A stretch of 32,082 nucleotides of DNA, from positions 1-32,082 of the forward strand of contig CANQYZ010000019.1 of NCBI GenBank assembly GCA_947628215.1, given 5' to 3'. Both the position numbers and the translations under genes were made by a program. Below, in pieces: positions 19,872-31,100 of the stretch. Position 1 is the first letter of the stretch, and each line of letters opens with the position of its first letter. Source of the stretch: an uncultured Clostridia bacterium (GTDB lineage: Bacteria > Bacillota > Clostridia > TANB77 > CAG-508). Below the pieces are notes generated by a model. The model searched no databases, was not told the origin of the DNA, and worked only from the letters and a program-made list of their open reading frames with translations.

Positions 19872-22800
19872 ATTAACAGTTGCAGAAAATGTTGATATAA
19901 CAGATGAGAAACTAGTAGATGAATATACAATAGAAGAAACAAAAGCACCAGAAGGATATAATATACTTTCTAAAAAGTTTAAGATAAAAGTTACAAAAAC
20001 AGTTAAAGATGGCAAAAAGCAAATTTCAAAAGTAGAAATTTTTGAAATAGATGAGAATGGAAATGAAAATTCTATAGGAAGTGCAGAGCCTGGAAATAAA
20101 ATAGATGTTGATTATTTAAGCGCTGATGTATCTGATATTCTAATTCAAATAAAAGTAAAAAATGATCCAGAGATACCAGATGAACCAATAGATTTAGCAC
20201 TTAGAAAATATATAAGAACAATAAACGGAAAAGATCAACAAAGAGATCCAAACTCACCACCAAACAATATAAATACAGATGATTTAGATAATAAACAAGC
20301 AACAACTGCAGATTATAATCATCCCAAAAATGCAATTGATGTAAGTGTTGGAGATGTAATTATATATACAGTTAAGGTATATAATGAAGGAGAGACAGAT
20401 GCATATGCAAATGAGATTACAGATTATATACCAGAAGGACTTGGATATTTAGTAGGACATAATACAAATGTTGAAAATGGATGGGTTCCAGAAGAGAATT
20501 TAGGAACTAGAACAGTAAAATATACATCTTTACCACAAAGCTTATTAAATAAAATAGGAAATCATTTATCTGCATCTGATTTCCAAGGAACTGATGGACA
20601 GGTAGAGACAAGTTTAGATAATATAAATATTATTCTTGGTAAATTAAAAGTAAAAACATCAAAATTAAAAAATGATAAAATACCACCTTATAATAGCACT
20701 GCTCCTTTACAAGCAGATAGACTACAATACAAAACAGTACAAGTAGCTTGTATAGTATTAAATCCAGAGACTTATACAAATGCAGGATTAAATCCTACTT
20801 TCTCTGAAGGAACAATACTAAAAAATATAGCAGCTATTACTAAAGAGGCTGATAAAGATAATAGAGAGATTACATCAGATAGAGATTCACAACCAAATGA
20901 AGTAGATCCAGATTCTTATCCAGAAAACGGAAATATTCAAGATGATGATGATTATGATAATGTATTATTTAGAGATGGTTCTTTTGACTTAGCTCTAAAG
21001 AAATATATTACTACAGTTAAGACACCAAAGGGAGACGGAACTTATGAAGAAAAAGATTATTCTTCAAGATTTAGAAATGCAAGTGGTGATTCTTTAACAA
21101 ATAGTGAAGATGCAACTTATGATTTAGATAAAAATACTGTTAAAGTTAAGACAGGAGACACTGTAGTTTATACTATAAGAGTATTTAATGAAGGTGATAT
21201 AGCAGGATTTGCAAATGAAATTGCTGATAACCTTCCAGAAGGATTAGAATTTATTACATATTCTAAAGATAATGATGGAAATTTCGTAAGTGGAAGTAAG
21301 ATAAATTATGATTATGGTTGGGAACTAATTACAGATTCTTCAGGAGAACATTGGAAAAATGGAGTTCGCACATCATATTTATCAGATAAACAAATAAATC
21401 CTTATGATAAAACATCAGGAAAGTTAGATAGTCAGTTCGTTCAAATAGAACTTAGAGTAGTTGGAACTGAGCCTAAGGAGATAAAAAACATTGCAGAGAT
21501 AACAAGTGACAGTGGAAATGATAGAGACTCAGATCCAGGAAATGAAGATGAAAAAGAAGATGATGAAGATTACGATGTAGTAATTCCAGGTCAATTTGAT
21601 TTAGCTCTTCAAAAATTTATAAGTAGTGTTGATGGAAAAGAGACTAGTGGAAGAGAACCGGTATTATCAATCTCAGATGGAAAGATAAAATATTCTCATC
21701 CACAAGATGCAATTATAGTAGTAAATGGAAATAAAGTAACATATACGATAAGAATTTACAATGAAGGAAATACAGCAGGATTTCCAAGTATGGTAAAAGA
21801 TGATCTTCCAAATGGAATAACATTCTTAAAAGATAGTGAGACAAATAAAACATATGGATGGAAGATGTATAAGGCATCAGAAAATGGAGAAGTAACAATA
21901 GGCGGAAAGAAGTATACAGAAGTACAAGAACTTTCAGAAGCAGAGATAATCGCAACAGATTATTATTCATATGAAAAAGCAACAGCAAGAGGAGAAAAAG
22001 CAATACAACCATTTGATGCAAGTAAAGGAATAGATGGTACAAATCCAGATTATAGAGACTTAAAAGTAGAGTTTGAAGTAACAGCAAAGAATGTAGCAGC
22101 AGAAAATAGAATAATAACAAACACAGCAGAAATAGCAGATGATCAAGATGAAAACGGAAATCCAGTAGAAGATGTAGACTCAGAGCCAAACAATGATAAA
22201 GATGGTGAAGATGATATAGATAAAGAAAGACTACAACTAAAATACTTTGACTTATCACTTTTAAAATATGTAAGTGAAGTAGAAGTAACAGAAGACGGAA
22301 AGAAAAAGACAATAAAGACAGATTATGACGGAACAGAGAATCCAGAACCAATAGTAAAAGTAGAAATAGACAAGAAGAAATTAAATAAGACAGAAGTAAA
22401 ATATACATTTACGATAAAGATAACAAACGAAGGAGAGATAGAAGGATACGCAACAGAGATAACAGATTATATACCATCAGGCTTAGAATTTAAGTCAGCA
22501 GACAATAAAGAATATAAATGGAAGCTAAAAGATGGAAGTAAAGATGTAGTAACAACAGATTATCTAAAAGATACATTATTAAAACCAGGAGAAAGTGCAG
22601 TAATAAAAATAGTCTTAAGATGGAAAAAATCAAGTTCTAACTTAGGTCAAAAGATAAATACAGCAGAGATAAGTGAAGATAAGAATGAATACAATGTACC
22701 AGATATAGATTCTACTCCAGACAATAAGAGAGATGGAGAAGATGATATAGATGATGCACCAGTAATTCTATCAATCAAGACTGGTGGTACACAAGTTTAT

Positions 22801-22926
22801 ATAATACTAACATTAATAATAGTTTCAATACTTTCAGTTGGAGGATTTATAATATATAGATATGTATATAGACCTCAAGAAGATATACTACTTGTAAATA
22901 ACAATTATACTCATAGAAGAAAATAA
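19867..22926 (+). pseudogene. Surface gene A, 3' part: stalk domains and cell-surface anchor, out of frame
   Basis: This open frame continues gene A after the frameshift; the first ATG is only at 21790, in mid-domain, with no ribosome-binding site, so independent expression is unlikely. It encodes the rest of the SpaA domain (E-box EETKAPEGY; Asn in IKVKN). Four DUF11/fimbrial-type domains follow, beginning IDLALRKYI, FDLALKKYI, FDLALQKFI and FDLSLLKYV, each with a Lys near the start and most with Asn in N(T/I)AEI. It ends with SIKTGG (codons 22771-22788), a hydrophobic helix and a basic tail (THRRK). The repaired A protein would be 1765 residues with one SpaA and five DUF11-type domains. From about 21787 to 22790 the DNA is nearly identical to the end of gene B. 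Confidence 0.8.
21787..22790 (+). repeat. Near-identical 1-kb segment, copy 1 (gene A end)
   Basis: This matches 26818-27821 at a constant offset of 5031 bases. By eye about 340 bases (21952-22292) show no mismatch, with scattered, mostly silent changes on both sides. The encoded region is most of the last two DUF11-type domains up to the SIKTGG anchor motif. Recent duplication or gene conversion is the likely cause. Confidence 0.85.
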
Positions 22927-22940
22927 TTTATAAACAAAAT

Positions 22941-22986
22941 AAGGAAAAAGTGTGGATAACATCCATGCTTTTTCTTTATTTTTTGC
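22941..22986 (+). terminator. Rho-independent terminator of gene A
   Basis: AAGGAAAAAGTGTGGA pairs with TCCATGCTTTTTCTT (two wobble pairs) around the loop TAACA, followed by TTATTTTTT. It begins 14 nt after the stop codon and separates A from B. Confidence 0.8.
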
Positions 22987-23172
22987 AAATAAAATCATAA
23001 AAATTTAATTAGAAATATAGCAGAAAATTTAAACGCAAAAAATCGCTTAAAATGTAATGAAAATAATAAAAAATTGTAATTTACATTGATTTTTTTAGTG
23101 TTAAAATATATGTATACAATAGTATAACTGGGTGAAAAAACAAAAGTTTTAGATAAACAAAGGAGAAAAAAG

Positions 23173-26100
23173 ATGTCTAAATTAAGAGATAAAATATTAG
23201 TCTTATTTATAATTTTAGCATTACTATTATTGCAGTTTTCAAATATTGCTTATGCATTATTAGAAGATTCTTTAGCAGCATGGAAGACAGAATCTGGTTC
23301 AACTGCAAAATTAGGTATAAGCTTTAAACAACCAGATGATAGATATTATAGAATAACATATCAAGAAAATGGAACAAGTACTAGTAAAACTAGAGCAGTA
23401 TATAGAACTTATTATTGTGATGATGGTAGTAGTACTAAAGACTATAGTAAAAATATCTTTTGTTTAGACATAGATGGAAAATTCCCAAAAGAAAATAGTA
23501 CTGGAACAGTTGTATCAGATCCAGACAGCGTAGCAACTGTAGATTATAAAAGCAAAGGTGATTTTAAAGAAAACACAACTGTAAATCTTACAGGTCAAGG
23601 TAAGACTCTAACACAAGAAAAAATAAAAAAGATATTAGCAATCTTAAATAAAGGATATGATTATAATACATTTAATAGTGAGAATAATACAGAGTTTGAA
23701 AAGTGGCTTGATGATTTAATTAGTAAATATGATCAGTCAGATGATCCACCATCTGGACATGAATTAGTAGAAGCTAAAACAATAACAAAAGATAAAGTAT
23801 TTATATTAGAACAAGTTGCAATATGGGAAATCACAAATGATTTTAAACTTCAAAATAATTTATCATTTTCAACTAGTACACCTACAGATTTAAATGATAA
23901 TCAATGGCAAACAGAACCAGGAGAACATCAAAAACTTGCAGAAGCAGTTGTTTTAAATTATTTTAGAGATATAGCAGAAAAGTCTGAAGAAAATAAACCA
24001 GTTGAAAAAGCAAGTTTTGTAAAAGATTCTACTAGCAAGACAACAAAATACATACAAGGCCATGTAATGATTGGACCATTTAAAATTACAAATGCAAAAA
24101 ATATTTCTGAAGTCGAAGTTTTAGGAGTAAAAAAAGGACAAGATAGTGAAACTGAAAAAGAAGAAAAAATAACAGATGCAAAATTTTATAAAGATCAAGA
24201 TGGAAAGACACAAATTTCAAAAATACAAGATGTTACATCTGATGGCTTCTATCTTCAAATTCCAATAACATCAGCTACAGCATATGACAGTGTTAAGATA
24301 AAAATAAAATCAAAACAGAAAAAAATGACACTATGGGAAAATGGAACAGAAGAATCAGGTTCTAGCCATACTTTTCAACCATTAGTAAGTGTAGAATCAG
24401 AAGAAACAGAAGATAATGATACAGCTAATATAGAAAAACCAAATTATGATGTTGCACTTAGAAAATATATTGTACAAATAAATGGAAAAGATATTGCTAC
24501 AAATAAAACAGATGATACTTCAAGAGAACCAGACATTGCAGCATCTACAGAATCCGATGCTTTTAACAAACAAGATTTTCAATATAAGCATAAAAAAGAT
24601 CCAGTTACAGTAAAACCAGGAGATAAAGTAACATATAGAATTCAAGTATATAATGAATGTAATAAAACATTAGTAGTAAGTGGAATAACAGATTATTTAC
24701 CAACAGGATTAAAACTTGCAAGTGGTGATAGTATAAATAGTAACAACTGGACTTCATCAAATAGTAATGGAGTAAGAAGTGCAGTATATCACGGACAGGA
24801 TTTAACCTTAAATCCAATAACTACAAATGATGGTGCAAAGCAAATATATAGTATGCATGTTGATATAGTATGTGAAGTAGAGGCAGGAGTTACAAATGAC
24901 AGAATACTTACAAACGTTGCAGAAATTACTCAAGTTGAAGATGAAAATGGAAATATATTAACAAAAGAAAATGGACTAGAAGATGATTCTACTGGTGGAA
25001 ACTTAGATGATGCGACTAAAAAATGTCCTGATGAATATAAAGGCGAATCAAAAGAAGATGATTTAACTAAAAAAGAACATTACTATTATGGAAAAGAAGA
25101 TGATGATGACTTTGAAAAATTAAAAGTACAATCAAAAGGATATAATCTAGATATAGAAAAAGTTGACTCTGAAGGAAATACTATTACATCAGGACAAGCA
25201 AAATTCAAAGTAACAGAAAATAATACTGATAAAACTTATACAACATCATCTGGTAGAGCTGTAATTGCAAGTGAAAAAGAATTACCAGAAAACACAGATG
25301 AATATATTATAGAAGAAATAGAAGCACCAAGCGGATATCAAAAAACAGATGTAAAAATAAAAGTTAAAGTAACAAAAGCTACAACAGAAAGCGGAGAGAC
25401 TAAAGTATCAAATATAGAAGTTAAAGTAGTAAATGCTGATGGAACAGAGGGAGAAGAGAAAACTGTATCAGAAAAAAGTCCAGTTACTATAGAGCCTTAT
25501 ACAATTTCTCTTGCAGGAAATTCTATTCAAATAAAAGTAAAGAATGAAAAAGTAGAAGGTTCATATAGTGTAGAACTTGAAAAAGTAGATGAAAGCAATA
25601 ATATAATTACAGAAAATACTACATTTACAATAAATGGAGAAACGAAAACTACTGAAAACGGAAGAATAATCCTAGCACAAAATAAAAAAATTACAGAAGA
25701 AAATTTAGAAGAATATGTAATAGAAGAAATTACTCCTCCAAATGGATATCAAAAAACAGATGGAAAATTAAAAATAAAATTAAATAAAGAACAAAAAGAA
25801 ATAGATGATAATTTAAAAGCAGCTGAAGAAGACTTATCAAAAACAGTAGAGGCATATGTAATTTCTAGTGTAGAAGCTACTCTAAATGATGATGAAGCAA
25901 ATAAGCAAACTATAAATGAAGGAAAGTCAGCAACACTTGGATCATATGAAGTATCTTTATCAAATGGTCTAATTACAATAAGAGTTAAGAATAAGAAAGA
26001 GAAAAAAATATTTGACTTAGCACTTAAGAAATTTATTACTAAAGTTATGAGTCCAAATGGAGATGGAACATTTTCAGAAACAGATTATAGTGGAAGATGC

Positions 26101-27957
26101 AGAACTCCAGATGGAAGCCCATTAAATTCTAGCCAAGATGCAAAATATGATTTAGATAAAGATGTAGTAAAAGTAAAAACAGGAGATACAGTAATTTATA
26201 CTATAAGAATATTTAATGAAGGTGACATTGATGGCACAGCAAATATAATTGCAGATGACCTTCCAGAAGGACTAGAATTTGTAACATATTCAGTAGATAA
26301 TGATGGAAAATTCATAAGCGGTAGTGAAATAAATTATAAGTACGGATGGAAACGAATTACTGATGATTCAGGAGAACATTGGAAATCAGGAGTTTACACT
26401 GAGTACTTAAAGGGGAAGAATATAAAAGCTTATGATAAAGAAACAAATACATTGTCTAGTGATGAAGTACAAATAGAACTTAGAGTAACAGCAACAAAAT
26501 CAGAAGTTATAAAAAATATTGCAGAGATATTAGATGATACAGATGATGATAGAGATTCTACTCCAAAAGATGAAGTAGAGACAGAAGATGATGAAGATTA
26601 TGACAACATAATACCTGGTGGTGGATTTGATTTAAGATTACAAAAATTTATAACTAAAATAGATGATAAAGAATATACTGATAGAGTACCATCAGTTACT
26701 TATGAAGAAGGACAACTAAAGTACGCACATCCACAAGATGCATTAGTAGTTGTACATGGAAATAAAGTAACATATACAATAAGAGTATACAATGAAGGTG
26801 AAGTAGCAGGATTCCCAAGTATGGTAAAAGATGATTTACCAGACGGAATAACATTCTTAAAAGATAGTGAGACGAATAAAACATATGGATGGAAGATGTA
26901 TAAAGCATCAGAGAATGGAGAAGTAACAATAGGCGGAAAGAAGTATACAGAAGTACAAGAACTTTCAGAAGCAGAGATAATAGCAACAGATTATTATTCA
27001 TATGAAAAAGCAACAGCAAGAGGAGAAAAAGCAATACAACCATTTGATGCAAGTAAAGGAATAGATGGTACAAATCCAGATTATAGAGACTTAAAAGTAG
27101 AGTTTGAAGTAACAGCAAAGAATGTAGCAGCAGAAAATAGAATAATAACAAACACAGCAGAAATAGCAGATGATCAAGATGAAAACGGAAATCCAGTAGA
27201 AGATGTAGACTCAGAGCCAAACAATGATAAAGATGGTGAAGATGATATAGATAAAGAAAGACTACAACTAAAATACTTTGACTTATCACTTTTAAAATAT
27301 GTAAGTGAAGTAGAAGTAACAGAGGGCGGAAAGAAAAAGACAATAAAAACAGATTACGATGGAACAGAAAATCCAGAGCCAATAGTAAAAGTAGAAATAG
27401 ACAAGAAGAAATTAAATAAGACAGAAGTAAAATATACATTTACAATAAAGATAACAAACGAAGGAGAAATAGAAGGATACGCAACAGAGATAACAGACTA
27501 TATACCATCAGGATTAGAGTTCAAAGCAGCAGACAATAAAGAATATAACTGGAAGCTAAAAGATGGAAGCAAAGATGTAGTAACAACAGATTATCTAAAA
27601 GATACATTATTAAAACCAGGAGAGAGTGCAACAATAAAGATAGTACTAAGATGGAAAAAATCAGAGAAGAACTTAGGACAAAAGATAAATACAGCAGAGA
27701 TAAGTGAAGATAAGAATGAATATAATGCACCAGATATAGACTCAACACCAGACAACAAGAGAAATGGAGAAGATGATATAGACGATGCACCAGTAATTCT
27801 ATCAATCAAGACTGGTGGAACAACATTTTATGTATTACTAACAATTTCAGTTTTATCAATATTATCAGTAGGCGGATATTTAATTTATAGATATGTATAT
27901 AGACCTCAAGAAGATGTACTAATTATAAATGATAATTATATGCATAGAAGAAAATAA
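23173..27957 (+). CDS. Surface protein B: intact thioester/isopeptide-domain adhesin (1594 aa)
   Basis: ATG at 23173 follows AGGAG with 7-nt spacing. Signal peptide 1-28 (ending AYA). The thioester-type domain has Cys97 in FCLDIDGKFP and Gln214 in EQVAIWEIT. Then come a DUF11-type domain (about 424-593), an acidic linker, and two SpaA/CnaB domains (656-795 and 796-945). In the first SpaA domain the likely isopeptide triad is Lys663 (EKVD), Glu715 (E-box before APSGY) and Asn791 (IKVKN). Three further DUF11-type domains follow (about 947-1150, 1151-1366, 1370-1543). The C-terminus is SIKTGG (1544-1549), a hydrophobic helix (about 1551-1572) and the tail MHRRK, which looks like a variant sorting signal; plain membrane retention is the alternative. 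The expected role is a covalently binding, mechanically stiff adhesin. A weak promoter may lie at 23086-23120 (TTGATT; TACAAT), but its spacing is poor. Confidence 0.88.
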   Translation: MSKLRDKILVLFIILALLLLQFSNIAYALLEDSLAAWKTESGSTAKLGISFKQPDDRYYRITYQENGTSTSKTRAVYRTYYCDDGSSTKDYSKNIFCLDIDGKFPKENSTGTVVSDPDSVATVDYKSKGDFKENTTVNLTGQGKTLTQEKIKKILAILNKGYDYNTFNSENNTEFEKWLDDLISKYDQSDDPPSGHELVEAKTITKDKVFILEQVAIWEITNDFKLQNNLSFSTSTPTDLNDNQWQTEPGEHQKLAEAVVLNYFRDIAEKSEENKPVEKASFVKDSTSKTTKYIQGHVMIGPFKITNAKNISEVEVLGVKKGQDSETEKEEKITDAKFYKDQDGKTQISKIQDVTSDGFYLQIPITSATAYDSVKIKIKSKQKKMTLWENGTEESGSSHTFQPLVSVESEETEDNDTANIEKPNYDVALRKYIVQINGKDIATNKTDDTSREPDIAASTESDAFNKQDFQYKHKKDPVTVKPGDKVTYRIQVYNECNKTLVVSGITDYLPTGLKLASGDSINSNNWTSSNSNGVRSAVYHGQDLTLNPITTNDGAKQIYSMHVDIVCEVEAGVTNDRILTNVAEITQVEDENGNILTKENGLEDDSTGGNLDDATKKCPDEYKGESKEDDLTKKEHYYYGKEDDDDFEKLKVQSKGYNLDIEKVDSEGNTITSGQAKFKVTENNTDKTYTTSSGRAVIASEKELPENTDEYIIEEIEAPSGYQKTDVKIKVKVTKATTESGETKVSNIEVKVVNADGTEGEEKTVSEKSPVTIEPYTISLAGNSIQIKVKNEKVEGSYSVELEKVDESNNIITENTTFTINGETKTTENGRIILAQNKKITEENLEEYVIEEITPPNGYQKTDGKLKIKLNKEQKEIDDNLKAAEEDLSKTVEAYVISSVEATLNDDEANKQTINEGKSATLGSYEVSLSNGLITIRVKNKKEKKIFDLALKKFITKVMSPNGDGTFSETDYSGRCRTPDGSPLNSSQDAKYDLDKDVVKVKTGDTVIYTIRIFNEGDIDGTANIIADDLPEGLEFVTYSVDNDGKFISGSEINYKYGWKRITDDSGEHWKSGVYTEYLKGKNIKAYDKETNTLSSDEVQIELRVTATKSEVIKNIAEILDDTDDDRDSTPKDEVETEDDEDYDNIIPGGGFDLRLQKFITKIDDKEYTDRVPSVTYEEGQLKYAHPQDALVVVHGNKVTYTIRVYNEGEVAGFPSMVKDDLPDGITFLKDSETNKTYGWKMYKASENGEVTIGGKKYTEVQELSEAEIIATDYYSYEKATARGEKAIQPFDASKGIDGTNPDYRDLKVEFEVTAKNVAAENRIITNTAEIADDQDENGNPVEDVDSEPNNDKDGEDDIDKERLQLKYFDLSLLKYVSEVEVTEGGKKKTIKTDYDGTENPEPIVKVEIDKKKLNKTEVKYTFTIKITNEGEIEGYATEITDYIPSGLEFKAADNKEYNWKLKDGSKDVVTTDYLKDTLLKPGESATIKIVLRWKKSEKNLGQKINTAEISEDKNEYNAPDIDSTPDNKRNGEDDIDDAPVILSIKTGGTTFYVLLTISVLSILSVGGYLIYRYVYRPQEDVLIINDNYMHRRK
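26079..26606 (+). repeat. Segment of gene B closely matching gene C
   Basis: This matches 31379-31906 at an offset of 5300 bases with high identity by eye (roughly nine in ten bases). It covers the DUF11-type domain that follows the last SpaA domain (GRCRTPDGSPLNSS and onward). The same domain in gene A is clearly more different, so exchange was between B and C. Confidence 0.75.
26818..27821 (+). repeat. Near-identical 1-kb segment, copy 2 (gene B end)
   Basis: Partner of 21787-22790 in gene A. The stretch 26983-27323 shows no mismatch that I can find by eye. Similarity falls after the anchor motif, where the hydrophobic helix has changed in sequence but not in character. Confidence 0.85.
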
Positions 27958-28015
27958 AATTTAAAAACAAAAAAATAAATTAAAAAGCTTAGAAACTAAA
28001 TATAATAATAATTTA

Positions 28016-28044
28016 AAGGCGTAAACTAAAAAAGTTTACGCCTT
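28016..28044 (+). terminator. Hairpin terminator between genes B and C
   Basis: A perfect 11-bp inverted repeat, AAGGCGTAAAC with GTTTACGCCTT, surrounds the loop TAAAAAA and is followed by ATTTAT. The T tail is short, but position (58 nt after gene B) and stem quality support termination. Confidence 0.75.
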
Positions 28045-28071
28045 ATTTATATTAAAAAATTTTCATTAACA

Positions 28072-28100
28072 TTGTATTTTTTATTTCTTATATATATAAT
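28072..28100 (+). promoter_or_regulatory. Candidate promoter of gene C
   Basis: TTGTAT (28072-28077), a 17-nt spacer and a perfect TATAAT (28095-28100). It would start transcription near 28107, just ahead of the AGGAG at 28121-28125. With the terminator upstream, this suggests gene C is its own transcription unit. Confidence 0.5.
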
Positions 28101-28138
28101 TAAAAAAAAGATTTTTTTAGAGGAGTTTATCTTTAAAA

Positions 28139-31100
28139 ATGCTAGGGAAATTTAAGAAAGCAACAATTGTATTGTTAGTTATGTCGCTAATTTTAATACA
28201 ATTTTCAAATATTATATATGCTATAAATGAGAATATAAATACTATGGCTTGGAATACAGAAGAAAACCAGAAAGCTACTCTAGGACTAAGTTTTCAGCAG
28301 TTAGATCAAAAGTATTATAAGATTTTATATTCAAAAAATGGTAGCGAAACAAATACGTCTAGAGCAGTATATAGAACTTATTTTAAAGATGGTAATTCAA
28401 GTAAGGACTATAGTAAAAACATTTTTTGTTTAGATATAGATGGAAAGTTTCCAAGTGAAACAAGTACGGAATCAGTTGCTTCCGAAGATGGAACAGCAAC
28501 TTATAAAAGCAAGGGAGAATTAAATTCTAGTACAGGAAGTGTTACTTTAACAAATTCAAAGACATTAAACAATGGAGATTTACAGAAAGTTCTAGCAATT
28601 ATAAACTCAGGTTATAATTATAGTACTTTTGAGAGTAATACTAAAGGATTAGAAGAATGGCTAGATAAAGTAATTGCCGAATATGATAAATCAGATGAGC
28701 CACCTACTGGCCAAGAACTTGTAGAAGATAAAACGATGACTGCTACTAAAGTGTTTATTTTAGAGCAAGTTGCAATATGGGAAATTACAAATGGATTTAA
28801 ACTTACAAATAATTTATATACGACATCAACTAAACCAGACAATTTAAATGGCAATTCATGGAATCCTGATCCTCAGGAAAATAATAAATTAGCAGAAGCT
28901 GCTGTATTAAATCATTTTAGAAATATTGCAAAAAATCCAACAAGCTATTTACCACAAGAATCTGCAGCACCAACATTTGATAAAACAACGAAGAAGACTG
29001 TAGTTGAAAAAGGGTATACGATAGTTGGTCCATTTAAATTATCAAATTCTAGTAATATAAAGCAAGCAAAAGTATATGGCGTAAAAAATAATCAAGAAAC
29101 AGAAATAACCAACTCAACTTATAAAGTTTATAAAGCAGCAAATACTACAGGTGGAACATATCAAGGAATAAAACAAGCTAATGGAAGTGAGTTTTATATA
29201 GGAATTCCATCAACAGATGCAACTAAGTATGATTCTATTAAAATAAAGGTTACATCTACAGCAAGAAAGATTATTTTATGGGAAAATAGTAATTCATCTA
29301 CTGATTCTCAAAAGCTAGCAAGTATGTCAGAAGAAGAACAAAATACAGAAGATGAAGCTAAAATAGAAAAACTAAAATATGATGTTGCACTTAGAAAATA
29401 TATTGTAAAAGTAAATGGTCAAAATATAGCAACTGGAAAAGAAGATCCAAAATCAAGAGAACCAGTAGTTTCTGCATCAACTTCAAATGATAAGTTTAAT
29501 AAAGAAGATTTTCAGTACAAGCATAAAAAAGATCCGGTAAAAGTACATATAGGTGATGAAGTAACTTATGCTATTCAAGTATATAATGAATGCAATTATA
29601 AATTAAAAATTACAAGTATAAAAGATTATTTACCAGATGGATTGGAACTTGCAACAAAAAATAATTCATGTTGGCAAGCTGCATCTGATACTAATGGCGT
29701 AAGATATGCATCTTATAACGGAAGCGAGCTTGTTTTAGATCCAATAACAGTAGAAGGCTCAAATAAAACTATACACAGTAAGATATTAGAGATAACTTGT
29801 GTAGTAAAAGATACTGTTACTCCAAATAGAATTCTTACAAATGTAGCAGAAATTACTCAGGTTGAAGATGAAAATGGTACCGTACTTACGAAAGATAATA
29901 ATGAAGACGACTCTACAGGCGGAAATTTAAAAGAAGATACAAAGAAATGCAATGATAATTATGCAGGTAATTCTGATAAAGGTAAAAATAATCAACTAAC
30001 AGATAAAGACTATTACTACTATGGAGAAGAAGATGATGATGACTTTGAAAAATTAATAGTAGAAGTAGAAGGAAAATATAATATAGAATTAGAGAAAGTA
30101 AATGAAGAGAATCAACTTATCTCTGATGGTCAAGCAGAATTTAAAGTAACAGAAAGCGGAACATCAAGTACAAAACAGACTTCAGGTGGTAAAGTAACAC
30201 TAGTAGAGAATAAAGATATAACTGATGCAAGCAAACAAGATGAATATACAGTAGAAGAGGTTAGTGCTCCTGCTGGATATACTAAAACATCAGAAAAGTT
30301 AAAATTAAAAGTATATAAAAAGCAACAAAATTCAGATTTTGTAATAGAAAAAGTAGAAGTTAGTATAGAGGGAACTAGCGAGACTAAAGAGGTTGCTGAA
30401 AGTAATCCTCAAACAGTTGGAGATTATACAGTAAGTTTATCTAATGGTTCTATTTTAATAAAAGTAAAAAATGCTAAAATAGAAGGAAATTATAGATTAG
30501 AATTATTAAAGACAGACGAAGAGGGAAATACTATTGAATCTGGAAGTGCTAAGTTTAAGATAAATGATGGAGAAGAAAAATCTACTGTAAATGGAAAACT
30601 TGTTATAGAAGAAAGCAAAAAGATTGAAAATAAAGATACTCCAGATGAATACATAATAGAAGAAGTAGAGGCTCCAAGTGGATATACTAAATCTGATAAA
30701 AAATTAAAAATAAAAGTTTCTAAAAAAGAAGAAGATAGTAAATTAAAAGTAGACCATATTGATTTAAGCATAATTGATAGTGAAGGAAATGAGACTAATG
30801 GAAATACAGCATTAACAGATGGCCAAAGTCAAGATATTTCAGAATATACAGTTTCACTTTCTGGAGGCACTATTACAGTAAAGGTAAAAAATAAAAAGCT
30901 AGAAGGAGTTTATGGAATAAATCTTGTAAAGACAGATGAAGATGGAACAGTAATTACAAGTGAGGCTTCTTTTAAAGTAAATGGTCAAAATGAATCAAGT
31001 ACTGTAAATGGAAAACTTGAGATTGCTAAAAATATACAAATTACAGATGAAAATTCAATTGATCAATATACAGTAGAAGAAACAAAAGCACCAGATGGAT

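Noticed and set aside
21713..22408. Long minus-strand open frame (231 codons), with a similar one at 26696-27439 (247 codons)
   Set aside because: Both lie antisense to strongly supported coding sequence and give implausible Leu/His-rich products. They share sequence only because the genes on the other strand do.
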